Source: CALGFH01 sp036003705
Lineage (GTDB): Bacteria; Actinomycetota; CALGFH01
DNA: 24,089 bases
Direction: 5' to 3'
Assembly (NCBI GenBank): GCA_036003705.1
Contig: DASYSE010000124.1
Location: 1-24,089, forward strand
This document shows, piece by piece, positions 1 to 6,851 of the stretch. Numbering within the stretch: position 1 is the stretch's first letter; each line of letters begins with the position of its first letter. The translations under genes and the position numbers were made by a program. The notes under the pieces were generated by a model. The model worked only from the letters and a program-made list of their open reading frames with translations, was not told the origin of the DNA and did not search any database.

Positions 1-573
1 TTCCGCGACGGCTACGGGGCCGACCGGGCCTACCAGGAGCTGGACCGGGGCCAGTACCAGCGGCCGGAGGAGGTGTTTGCCTTCTGCGGGGGCGCCGTCT
101 GCTTCCGCACCGAGGCGCTGCGCCAGGCCGGCGTGTTCGACGACGACTTCTTCCTGTACTACGAGGACACCGACCTGTCGTGGCGGCTGCGGGCGCTCGG
201 CTGGACCATCCGCTACCAGCCGGCGGCAGTGGCCCGCCACATCCACGCGGCCAGCTCGGTCGAGTGGTCGCCGCTGTTCGTGTTCCACACCGACCGCAAC
301 CGGCTGCTCATGCTGACCAAGAACGCCCGGGCCGGCCTGGCCGCCCGGGAGGTCCTGCGCTACCCGCTGACCACCGTCTCCCTGGCCCTGCGCGAGGTGG
401 CGAGAGCCCGCCACACCCGCCGCCGCCCCCCGGTCCGCCCGACCCTGCTGCGCCTGCGGGTGCTCGGCTCCTACCTGCGCCTGCTCCCGGCCATGCTGGT
501 GCGCCGCCGCCGCCTGGCCCGCCGGGCCGCGGTCGACCGCAGGCGGCTCGAACGCTGGCTGGTGCTGCGGTGA
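1..573 (+). CDS. Family 2 glycosyltransferase, C-terminal part (5' end outside window)
   Basis: The reading frame is open from base 1 to a TGA at 571-573, so only the last 190 residues are present. The visible part shows the second half of a GT-A fold: a segment CGGAVCFRTEALRQAGVFDD, then YYEDTDLSWRLRALGW, where the ED and W are the usual acceptor-binding/base region of rhamnosyl- or galactofuranosyl-type GT2 enzymes. After it comes HTDRNRLLML and a very basic Arg-rich tail. These enzymes add a sugar from a nucleotide donor to a lipid-linked or wall glycan at the cytoplasmic membrane face. The mycobacterial gene in the equivalent neighbourhood is wbbL1, a rhamnosyltransferase; a WbbL-like role is inference from context. 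The donor and acceptor cannot be read from this fragment. Confidence 0.85.
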   Translation, partial: FRDGYGADRAYQELDRGQYQRPEEVFAFCGGAVCFRTEALRQAGVFDDDFFLYYEDTDLSWRLRALGWTIRYQPAAVARHIHAASSVEWSPLFVFHTDRNRLLMLTKNARAGLAAREVLRYPLTTVSLALREVARARHTRRRPPVRPTLLRLRVLGSYLRLLPAMLVRRRRLARRAAVDRRRLERWLVLR

Positions 574-620
574 CCCGCGCACCCACCCCGGCCATGGCAC
601 AGGCGCTCTTGGGTGGCGGT

Positions 621-643
621 GGGGTGGAGCCGGAGCTCCCCCC
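621..643 (+). terminator. Possible terminator hairpin after the GT2 gene
   Basis: GGGG-T-GGAGC pairs with GCTCC-CCCC around a CGGA loop, with one bulged T. It lies in the 121 bp gap between the GT2 stop and the next gene. There is no T-tract, so this is only a candidate. Confidence 0.3.
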
Positions 644-694
644 GCATGGATCGGGGACAGCGGCATGGTCGCCTCCCAGTTGCGTCCGTGCACC

Positions 695-1861
695 ATGAGA
701 GTTGCCATGGACGCGACCCCGTTGCTGGGGCCGCGGACCGGGGTTGGGCGGTACGTGGCCGCGCTGGCCGGGGCGCTGGCCGGGTCGCCCGACCCGGAGC
801 CGGAGCAGGTGGCGCTGATCCCGTTCAGCTGGCGCGGCACCGGCGACCTGCCGGCGGCGGCCCCGGAGGGACCGCGGGTGCGGCTCGGGTGCCGGCGGGT
901 GCCGGCGCGGCTGCTCCAGGCCGCCTGGGCCCGGCTGCCCTGGCCGCCGGTCGAGTGGCTGGCCGGGCCGGTCGACGTGTTCCACGGCACCAACTTCGTC
1001 GCCCCGCCGGCCCGGCGGGCCGCCACCGTCGTCACCGTCCACGACCTGACCTACCTGCGCCACCCGGAGATGGTCACCGACGCCTCGGCCCGCTACCGCG
1101 AGCTGGTCCCGCGCGCCCTGGCCCGGGGGGCGGTGGTGTGCACCCCCACCGCCGCCGTCGGCGCCGAGGTGGCGCAGGAGTACCGGCTGGCGCCGGAGCG
1201 GCTGGTGGTGACCCCGCTCGGGGTCGGGGAGGTGTGGCGCCAGGCGGCCCCGCCCGACCCGGCCTGGCTGGCCGGCCACGGCCTGCCCGAGCGCTACCTC
1301 CTGTTCGTCGGCAGCCGCGAGCCGCGCAAGAACCTCCCGACCCTGCTCGCCGCCTACCGGGAGCTGCTGGCCGGCGTCCGGGGGGCCGCCGGGGCGGCAG
1401 CCGGCGGGCCGGGCGCGGGCGCGGTCCCGCCGCTGGCGCTGGTCGGGCCGCCGGGATGGGGAGCGGCGCTGGACATGGCCGGGCTGCCGCCCGAGGCGGT
1501 GCGCACCCCCGGCTACCTTCCCGAGGGCGACCTGGTCAGGATGGTCGCCGGGGCCTCGGCGCTGGTGTTCCCCTCCTGGTACGAGGGGTTCGGGCTGCCG
1601 GCACTGGAGGCGCTGGCCTGCGGCACCCCGGTGGTCGCCTCCGACCTGCCGGCCCTGCGCGAGGTCCTCGGCGACCAGGCCGAGCTGGTGGCGCCCGGTG
1701 ACGCCGCCGCCCTGGCCGACGCCATCGCCCGGGTGCTGGACGACCCCGGCGGCGAGCCGGCCAGGGCGGCCCGCCGGACCAGGGCGGCCGGCTTCACCTG
1801 GGAGACCTGCGCCCAGGCAACCCTGTCCGCCTACCACCAGGCCGTGGAGTCCGGCCGGTGA
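695..1861 (+). CDS. GT4-family glycosyltransferase (first of three tandem paralogues)
   Basis: A 388-residue GT-B enzyme of the GT4 (RfaB-like) family, which transfers a sugar from a nucleotide donor such as GDP-mannose with retention. The start is placed at ATG 695 (MRVAMDATPLLGPRTGVGRYV) because family proteins begin with this segment; an upstream ATG at 665 would add ten unconserved residues. Visible landmarks are FHGTNF and VTVHDLTYLRHPE in the N-terminal Rossmann half, the hinge/donor segment VGSREPRKNL (E209, R211, K212), and the donor-binding EX7E motif EGFGLPALE (E297 to E305). There is no signal peptide or membrane segment, so the protein is cytosolic or peripheral. It heads a run with two related GT4 genes and a GDP-mannose-type pyrophosphorylase, which suggests a mannosyltransferase, but the donor is not proven. 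Confidence 0.9.
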   Translation: MRVAMDATPLLGPRTGVGRYVAALAGALAGSPDPEPEQVALIPFSWRGTGDLPAAAPEGPRVRLGCRRVPARLLQAAWARLPWPPVEWLAGPVDVFHGTNFVAPPARRAATVVTVHDLTYLRHPEMVTDASARYRELVPRALARGAVVCTPTAAVGAEVAQEYRLAPERLVVTPLGVGEVWRQAAPPDPAWLAGHGLPERYLLFVGSREPRKNLPTLLAAYRELLAGVRGAAGAAAGGPGAGAVPPLALVGPPGWGAALDMAGLPPEAVRTPGYLPEGDLVRMVAGASALVFPSWYEGFGLPALEALACGTPVVASDLPALREVLGDQAELVAPGDAAALADAIARVLDDPGGEPARAARRTRAAGFTWETCAQATLSAYHQAVESGR

Positions 1862-1952
1862 CCGCGCCCGCCTACTACCCGGGCCTGGAGTCCGGCCGGT
1901 GACCGCGCCCGCCCACCACCTGGCCGTGGAGTCCCGCCGGTGACCGCCGTCC
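1826..1952 (+). repeat. 41 bp tandem repeat (about 3 copies) over a stop/start junction
   Basis: The string TGGAGTCC(G/C)GCCGGTGACCG begins at 1845, 1886 and 1927, an exact 41 bp period, with flanking similarity from about 1826 to 1952. Each copy contains GTGA, which is the TGA stop of the upstream gene overlapping a GTG start. The first copy carries the stop in use (1859-1861) and the third carries the GTG in use (1940). Because 41 is not a multiple of three, the copies lie in three different frames. Confidence 0.9.
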
Positions 1953-3175
1953 CGCCCGACGGCGGCCGCGAGCCGCGGCCGTCGGCCAGCCCGTCTCCGG
2001 GCCCGGCGGCCGGCCCGGGGCCCCTCGGTGGGCCGGGGGGGCTGGGCGGGCCACGGGTCGGGGTGGTGGCCGAGCAGCTGCTGCGGCCGGTGCCGGGCGG
2101 GGTCGGGCGCTATGTCAGGGCGCTGGCCACGCACCTTCCCGTCGAGGCGGCGGTCGACCGGGGGGCGGTGCGGTTCCTGGTCGCCCGTCATCCGGCGCAG
2201 CGGCTGGACGCCGTCGGGCTCCCGGCGGCCTCGACCAGGCAGCTGGCCTGGCCGGGCCGGCTCCTGACCAGGACCTGGGTGACCATGCGCCGCCCCGGGC
2301 TGCCCGCCGGCCTGCTCGACGCCCTCGACCTGGTCCACGCCACCAGCGCCGCCGTCCCCCCGACCGGGGGTCGGCCGCTGGTCGCCACCGTCCACGACCT
2401 GGCCTTCCGCCACTATCCGGACGCCTACCCGGCCGCCGGCCGCCGCTACCACGAACGGTCGGCCCGGATCGTGGCCGACGAGGCCGCGCGGGTGCTGGTC
2501 CCCTCGGAGGCGACCGCCCGCGACCTGGCCGAGCTGTACGGCGTCGACCGTGGCCGGGTCACCATCACCCCGCTCGGGGTGGAGGTGCCGCCGGCGCCGG
2601 ACCGGGTGGGGGCCGAGCGCCTGCTCGGCGACCTCGGGGTACGCGGGCCGTTCCTGCTGGCGGTCGGCACCCTGGAGCCCCGCAAGAACCTGCCCCGCCT
2701 GCTCGCCGCCTTCGGCGAGGCGACCGCCGAGCTGCCCGACCACTGGCTGGTGGTGGCCGGGCCGGTCGGCTGGGGGCCGCGGCTCCGGCCGACCTGGGAC
2801 TCGGTACGGGTCAAGCTGGCCGGCCCGGTCGGCGACGCCACCCTGCACGCCCTCTACCGGGCGGCCGACGGCCTGGCCTACCCGAGCCTGTACGAGGGGT
2901 TCGGCCTGCCCGTGCTGGAGGCGATGGCCCATGGCATCCCGGTGCTGACCAGCGACCGCTCCAGCCTGCCCGAGGTCGCCGGGGGTGCGGCCCTGCTGGT
3001 CGACCCCCTGGACCGGGACGCCATCGCCGCCGGCCTCGTCCGGCTGGCCGCCGACGCCACGCTGCGCCGGCGACTGGCCGAGGCCGGCCGGCGCCGGGCG
3101 GCCGGCCTCACCTGGCGCGCCACCGCCGCCGCCACCTGGGCCGCCTACCGCGAGGTGGCGGAGCGGTCCCGGTGA
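1940..3175 (+). CDS. GT4-family glycosyltransferase (second of three)
   Basis: A 411-residue GT-B glycosyltransferase. The GTG start at 1940 lies in the last copy of the 41 bp repeat and is followed by about 40 low-complexity Pro/Gly-rich residues before the fold begins at PRVGVVAEQLLRPVPGGVGRYV. Landmarks are VHATSAAV, ATVHDLAFRHYPD, the hinge segment GTLEPRKNLPRLL (E246), and the EX7E motif EGFGLPVLEAM (E319 to E327). It resembles its two neighbours throughout, so the trio probably arose by duplication and divergence, each likely adding a different linkage to one glycan. The poorly conserved N-terminus leaves the exact start uncertain. No membrane segment is visible. Confidence 0.9.
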   Translation: MTAVPPDGGREPRPSASPSPGPAAGPGPLGGPGGLGGPRVGVVAEQLLRPVPGGVGRYVRALATHLPVEAAVDRGAVRFLVARHPAQRLDAVGLPAASTRQLAWPGRLLTRTWVTMRRPGLPAGLLDALDLVHATSAAVPPTGGRPLVATVHDLAFRHYPDAYPAAGRRYHERSARIVADEAARVLVPSEATARDLAELYGVDRGRVTITPLGVEVPPAPDRVGAERLLGDLGVRGPFLLAVGTLEPRKNLPRLLAAFGEATAELPDHWLVVAGPVGWGPRLRPTWDSVRVKLAGPVGDATLHALYRAADGLAYPSLYEGFGLPVLEAMAHGIPVLTSDRSSLPEVAGGAALLVDPLDRDAIAAGLVRLAADATLRRRLAEAGRRRAAGLTWRATAAATWAAYREVAERSR

Positions 3176-3215
3176 ACCGCCGGAAGGCTGGGGCGACCGC
3201 CGTCGGGGCGCACCG

Positions 3216-4337
3216 GTGAGCCGGGGCCGGCCCAGGGTGGCGGTCGACGCCACCGCCGTGCCGGCGCGGCTGACCGGGGCCGGGGTGTACGCGGCCCGGG
3301 TCCTTGCCGGCCTTGCCGGGCGCGACGACCTGGAGGTCGAGGCGTTCTGCGCCCCCGGGTCGGCCGGGGTGCTGGCCGCGCCCGGCCTGCGGCTGCACCC
3401 GGTGGCCGCGGCCGGAGCCGGGCGGCCGGCCAGGATCGCCTGGACCCAGCTGCTGGCCGGCCGGGCCGCCCGGGCGGCCGGGGCCGACCTGCTCCACGGC
3501 GTCCACTACGAGCTGCCCCTGCGGGCCCGGCTGCCCCAGGTGGTGACCGTCCACGACCTGACCCTGCTCACCCACCCGGAGTGGCACGAGGCCAGCAAGG
3601 TCCGCTACTTCGGCTGGGCCATGCGCCGCGCCGCCGCCACCGCCACCCGGGTGCTGTGCGTGTCCGCGACCACCGCCGCCGACCTGGCAGAGCGCCTCGA
3701 CATCCCCGCCGACCGGGTCGACGTGACCCCCCTCGGCACCGACCTGCGCCCGGCGAGCGCCGGGGCGGTCGACGAGGTCCGGCGCCGCCTCGGGCTGGAC
3801 GGCCCCTACCTGCTCGGGCTGGGCACGGTCGAGCCCCGCAAGGACCTGCCGGCGCTGGTCCGGGCGTTCGCCGCCCTGGGCGGTGAGCTGCCCCACCGGC
3901 TGGTGCTGGCCGGCCTTGCCGGCTGGGGGGCGGGGGCGCTGGCCGCGGCGGTCGCGGCCAGCGGGGTCGCCGACCGGATCGTGCTGCCCGGCTACGTGCC
4001 CGAGGCCGACAAGGCGGCCCTGTTCACCGGGGCCGACGTGTTCGTCTACCCGAGCCGCTACGAAGGCTTCGGCCTTCCCGTGCTGGAGGCGATGGCCTGC
4101 GGCGTCCCGGTGGTCACCACCACCGGCGGGTCGCTCCCCGAGGTCGCCGGCGACGCCGCCACCCTGGTCGACCCCGGCGACGCCGACGCCCTGGCCGCGG
4201 CCATCGCCAAGCTGGCCACCGACCCGGCGGCACGCCAGGACGCCGCCGCCCGCGGCCGCCGGCGAGCCGGCGCCTTCACCTGGGACCGCTGCGCCGCCCT
4301 GACCGCCGCCGCCTACCGGCGCGCCCTCGGCGCCTGA
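3216..4337 (+). CDS. GT4-family glycosyltransferase (third of three)
   Basis: A 373-residue GT-B enzyme. GTG 3216 is chosen because the family N-terminus (RPRVAVDATAVPARLTGAGVYAARV) starts directly after it and GGGGCG lies 6 bases upstream; the open frame extends further back but overlaps the previous gene without similarity. Landmarks are HGVHYELPL, VTVHDLTLLTHPEWH, VDVTPLGTDL, the hinge GTVEPRKDLPALV (E206) and the EX7E motif EGFGLPVLEAM (E283 to E291). The usual EPRKN is EPRKD here. It follows the previous gene after 40 bp and is probably co-transcribed with it. The function is inferred to be mannosyl- or rhamnosyl-type transfer in envelope glycan synthesis. Confidence 0.9.
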   Translation: MSRGRPRVAVDATAVPARLTGAGVYAARVLAGLAGRDDLEVEAFCAPGSAGVLAAPGLRLHPVAAAGAGRPARIAWTQLLAGRAARAAGADLLHGVHYELPLRARLPQVVTVHDLTLLTHPEWHEASKVRYFGWAMRRAAATATRVLCVSATTAADLAERLDIPADRVDVTPLGTDLRPASAGAVDEVRRRLGLDGPYLLGLGTVEPRKDLPALVRAFAALGGELPHRLVLAGLAGWGAGALAAAVAASGVADRIVLPGYVPEADKAALFTGADVFVYPSRYEGFGLPVLEAMACGVPVVTTTGGSLPEVAGDAATLVDPGDADALAAAIAKLATDPAARQDAAARGRRRAGAFTWDRCAALTAAAYRRALGA

Positions 4338-4347
4338 CCGGGCGGCC

Positions 4348-4377
4348 TTCCGGACAACCACGCCCTCGCCGTAGACT
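4348..4377 (+). promoter_or_regulatory. Candidate promoter for the guanylyltransferase gene
   Basis: TAGACT at 4372-4377 fits the actinobacterial -10 pattern TANNNT. The region 18 bp upstream (TTCCGG, 4348-4353) is a poor -35 match. A GGCCGG/CCGGCC hairpin (4390-4406) lies in the predicted leader. Confidence 0.25.
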
Positions 4378-4435
4378 GCGCGTCACCCTGGCCGGCTGTT
4401 CCGGCCCGCTCCCGTCGCGTCAGGAGACCGCCCAC

Positions 4436-5554
4436 GTGCAAGCCGTCATTCTCGCCGGAGGCTTCGGCACCCGCCTGCGCCCGCTGACCAGCACCCGGCC
4501 CAAGCCGCTGATCCCGTTCGCCAACGAGCCGTTCCTGCTGCACACCCTGCGCCAGCTGGCTGCCGGCGGCTTCACCGAGGTCGTGCTGTCGACCATGTAC
4601 CTGCCGGAGGCCTTCGACCAGCTCCTGCCCGAGGCCCGCAAGGCCGGGGTCGAGGTGGTGCTGTCCTCCGAGGACACCCCCATGGGGACCTCGGGGGCGA
4701 TCAAGCGCCTCGCCCACCTGCTGGACGGCACCTTCCTGGTCCTCAACGGCGACGTGCTGATCGACGTCGACTTCCAGCGCCTGGTCGAGCTCCATCGCGA
4801 GCGCCAGGCCGCCGCCACCCTCGCCCTGGTCCGGGTGCCCGACCCGAGCGCGTTCGGCCTGGTCCCGGTGGACTCCGACGACCGTGTCACCGCCTTCCTC
4901 GAGAAGCCGGGCGACCTCGAGGACTCCTGGGTCACCGACCTCATCAACGCCGGCGTCTACGTGCTCGAGCCGTCGGTGCTGGACCACGTGCCGGCCGGGC
5001 AGCCGTCGTCGTTCGAGCGCAACCTGTTCCCGTCGCTGCTGGCCTCGGGCGCGCCCGTGTACGGCTACGAGCTGCACGGCTACTGGCGCGACCTCGGCAC
5101 CCCGATCGCCTACCTGGCCGCCCAGTTCGACCTGCTCGAGGGACGCCTGCACCTGCCCATCAACGCCACCGAGCGCGGCCGCAGCCAGTGGTTCGCCGAC
5201 GACACCCGGGTCGACGAGGGCGCCGTGCTCCGCGGCCCCATCCTGGTCGGGCAGGGCGCGACCGTCGAGCACGAGGCGCGGGTGTTCGGGCCGACCGTGC
5301 TCGGGCCCAACACGCTGGTCGCCGGCGGGGCCCGCCTGGAGCGCTCGGTGCTGCTGGAGGGCGCCCGGATCGAGCGCGGGGCCAAGGTCTCGGACTCGAT
5401 CATCGGCCGCAACGTGGTGGTCGGCGACGGCGCGGTGGTCCGCGACGGCGCCGTGGTCGGCGACAACGTCGAGATCGAAGCCGGCAACATCCTGGCCGGC
5501 GGCGTCCGCGTCGCCCCCAACGTCCGGCTGACCCTGGGAGCGATCCGCTTCTGA
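4436..5554 (+). CDS. manC: Mannose-1-phosphate guanylyltransferase-type nucleotidyltransferase
   Basis: A 372-residue sugar-1-phosphate nucleotidyltransferase. By family and context it would make GDP-mannose from mannose-1-phosphate and GTP in the cytosol. GTG 4436 has AGGAG 11 bases upstream and starts exactly at the conserved MQAVILAGG. The nucleotide-binding signature GGFGTRLRPLTSTRPKP spans residues 8-24. GTSGAIKRL and LVLNGDVLIDVDF carry the metal-binding Asp, and EKPGDLEDSWVTDLINAGVYVL follows. From about residue 250 there is a left-handed beta-helix of hexapeptide repeats (VFGPTVLGPNTLVAGGARL and onwards), as in actinobacterial and eukaryotic GDP-mannose pyrophosphorylases. Glucose-1-phosphate thymidylyl- or uridylyltransferases share the fold, so specificity is inferred from the mannose genes at 18621 and 20185. 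The mycobacterial counterpart is confusingly named manB (Rv3264c). Confidence 0.85.
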   Translation: MQAVILAGGFGTRLRPLTSTRPKPLIPFANEPFLLHTLRQLAAGGFTEVVLSTMYLPEAFDQLLPEARKAGVEVVLSSEDTPMGTSGAIKRLAHLLDGTFLVLNGDVLIDVDFQRLVELHRERQAAATLALVRVPDPSAFGLVPVDSDDRVTAFLEKPGDLEDSWVTDLINAGVYVLEPSVLDHVPAGQPSSFERNLFPSLLASGAPVYGYELHGYWRDLGTPIAYLAAQFDLLEGRLHLPINATERGRSQWFADDTRVDEGAVLRGPILVGQGATVEHEARVFGPTVLGPNTLVAGGARLERSVLLEGARIERGAKVSDSIIGRNVVVGDGAVVRDGAVVGDNVEIEAGNILAGGVRVAPNVRLTLGAIRF

Positions 5555-5577
5555 CGTTCCACCCCGGTCCCTGGTCG

Positions 5578-5602
5578 CCTCGGGGGAGTCCTCCCCCCGA
5601 GG
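5578..5602 (+). terminator. Strong hairpin between convergent genes, probable terminator
   Basis: CCTCGGGGGAG pairs with CTCCCCCCGAGG around a two-base loop, with one extra C. It lies 23 bp after the guanylyltransferase stop and 49 bp from the stop of the convergent DUF3105 gene, so it could end both transcripts. No T-run follows, which is common in high-GC actinobacteria. Confidence 0.6.
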
Positions 5603-5651
5603 CCCCCCAGACAGCTCGGCCGGGTGCCCGCGGATCGCTGCAGCCGACGCG

Positions 5652-6452
5652 CTAGGCCGCCCGCGGCTCCGGGGCGGTCGACTTGGTGGCGCCGGGGACC
5701 ATGTAGTCGTTGACGAAGGCCTGGACCACGTCGAGGTTGACCCGCTGCAGGATCTCGAGGTTGCGCCAGGCCGCCAGGGCCACCCCGTCCTGCTCCAGAC
5801 CGGAGTAGGGGGCCAGCACCAGCTTGGACCCCGAGCGCTCGCGAGCGAACTCGCGCAGCTGGTCCTGCTGGTCCTGGGGGATGCCCTTGTACAGGATGAC
5901 CACGTAGCCGTGCTCCAGGTTGTGCACCAGCGCCCGCATGTCCTGCTCGCTGTCGTAGACGCCGGCGCCGAGCGGGGTGGCCAGGTGGTCCCCTGAGGTG
6001 GGCGGGGTGGAGTTCCAGTTGTCGGGTTGCTCGTTGTTGGCGATGTGGTCCCTGCCCGCCTCGGCGAACGTCTTCACGCCGGTGGAGCCGGCGGCCTTGC
6101 GGCCGGCTTCCAGCGCCGCCGCGGTCACCGGCCGGTTGGCCGCAGCCGGCGGCTCGTCGCGGCCCTGGAACACGATCAGCGCGACCAGGGCGGCCAGCGC
6201 GACCACGGCTACCGCGGTCCAGACCAGCGTCCGCCGCCGGCGCCGCTGGGCCTCCAGCCGACGGGCCGCGGCCCCCTTGGCCAGCTTGCCCTTGTCGGTC
6301 GGCCGGCCCTTGTCGGTCGGCCGGCCCTTGCCGCCGGCCGCCGCGCCGCGGGCGGCCTGCGGGCGGGCCTTGGCGGCCGTGCCGGCGCTGCGGCCGGGTT
6401 GGTTCTTGCCGGTCGCGCCGGGCTTCGGCTTGGGCTTGCGGGTGTCGGCCAT
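5652..6452 (-). CDS. DUF3105 family membrane-anchored protein
   Basis: A 266-residue protein. Residues 1-75 are Lys/Arg/Pro/Ala-rich and intrinsically disordered, with a duplicated GRPTDK hexapeptide at 43-54. One transmembrane helix spans about 76-95 (LVWTAVAVVALAALVALIVF). The DUF3105 domain occupies about 125-250, with its hallmark NSTPPTSGDH (147-156) and VHNLEHGYVVILY (176-188). The topology should be basic tail inside and domain outside. The conserved His residues suggest metal or ligand binding, but the family has no established biochemical role. The start at ATG 6452 is supported by GGAG about 10 bases upstream; the open frame continues further upstream only because it merges with a decayed gene. 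Confidence 0.85.
   Translation of the reverse strand: MADTRKPKPKPGATGKNQPGRSAGTAAKARPQAARGAAAGGKGRPTDKGRPTDKGKLAKGAAARRLEAQRRRRRTLVWTAVAVVALAALVALIVFQGRDEPPAAANRPVTAAALEAGRKAAGSTGVKTFAEAGRDHIANNEQPDNWNSTPPTSGDHLATPLGAGVYDSEQDMRALVHNLEHGYVVILYKGIPQDQQDQLREFARERSGSKLVLAPYSGLEQDGVALAAWRNLEILQRVNLDVVQAFVNDYMVPGATKSTAPEPRAA
6291..6326 (-). repeat. 18 bp direct repeat (2 copies) inside the DUF3105 gene
   Basis: CTTGTCGGTCGGCCGGCC occurs twice back to back (6291-6308 and 6309-6326). It encodes the duplicated hexapeptide GRPTDK in the disordered basic tail. The period keeps frame. Confidence 0.85.
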
Positions 6453-6531
6453 TGGTCGTCTCCGGGTGCGGGGTGGAGCGTCTCCAAGGATTCTATGGAG
6501 CCTGGGCCGGCTCCGCTCGGCCCCGACCCGG

Positions 6532-6794
6532 TCAGGCGGCGGCGGTCTCGGCCACCACCTGGTCCACCACGTCCTCGAACCGGCCGGCGCCTCCCCGCAC
6601 TGCAGCGCCTCGGCGTGGCAGGTGCTTGCCAGGGCCTGGGCCAGGTGCAGCTCATGCTGGACCGCCGGCTCACCCAGGGCCGGCTGGCTGTGGGCGAGCA
6701 CCGCCCGGCTGGCGGGGACCAGCTCGCGGGAGCCCGGGTCGACGACGAGGTATTCCTCCTCGACGCCGAGGGTGAAGTCGTTTTCCGGCAGCAT
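6532..6794 (-). pseudogene. Remnant of a carboxylate-amine/glutamate-cysteine ligase (GCS2-like) gene
   Basis: ATG 6794 opens a frame beginning NDFTLGVEEEYLVVDPGSRELVP, the characteristic N-terminus (GVEEE) of the YbdK/GCS2 glutamate-cysteine ligase family. These enzymes normally have about 350-400 residues and couple glutamate to an amine such as cysteine. Similarity fades after about 65 residues (near HLAQALASTCHAEALQCGEA). Moving to another frame restores a typical family C-terminal tail, GRFEDVVDQVVAETAAA, ending at TGA 6534-6532. The gene therefore seems to have lost its catalytic core by a large internal deletion and to be frameshifted between the two ends. The assignment of the tail is from memory of family C-termini and is less sure than the N-terminus. 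It lies 57 bp after fbiB on the same strand. Confidence 0.7.
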
Positions 6795-6851
6795 CGGTCC
6801 TAGCGTGCCAGCGGCGTGAAAACGGCGAAATGCCAGGACGTGACGGAAACG

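Noticed and set aside
308..3253. A 981-codon open frame on the minus strand opposite the glycosyltransferases
   Set aside because: High-GC antisense shadow: low-complexity Gly/Pro/Arg/Gln composition, no motifs, fully antisense to three well-supported genes.
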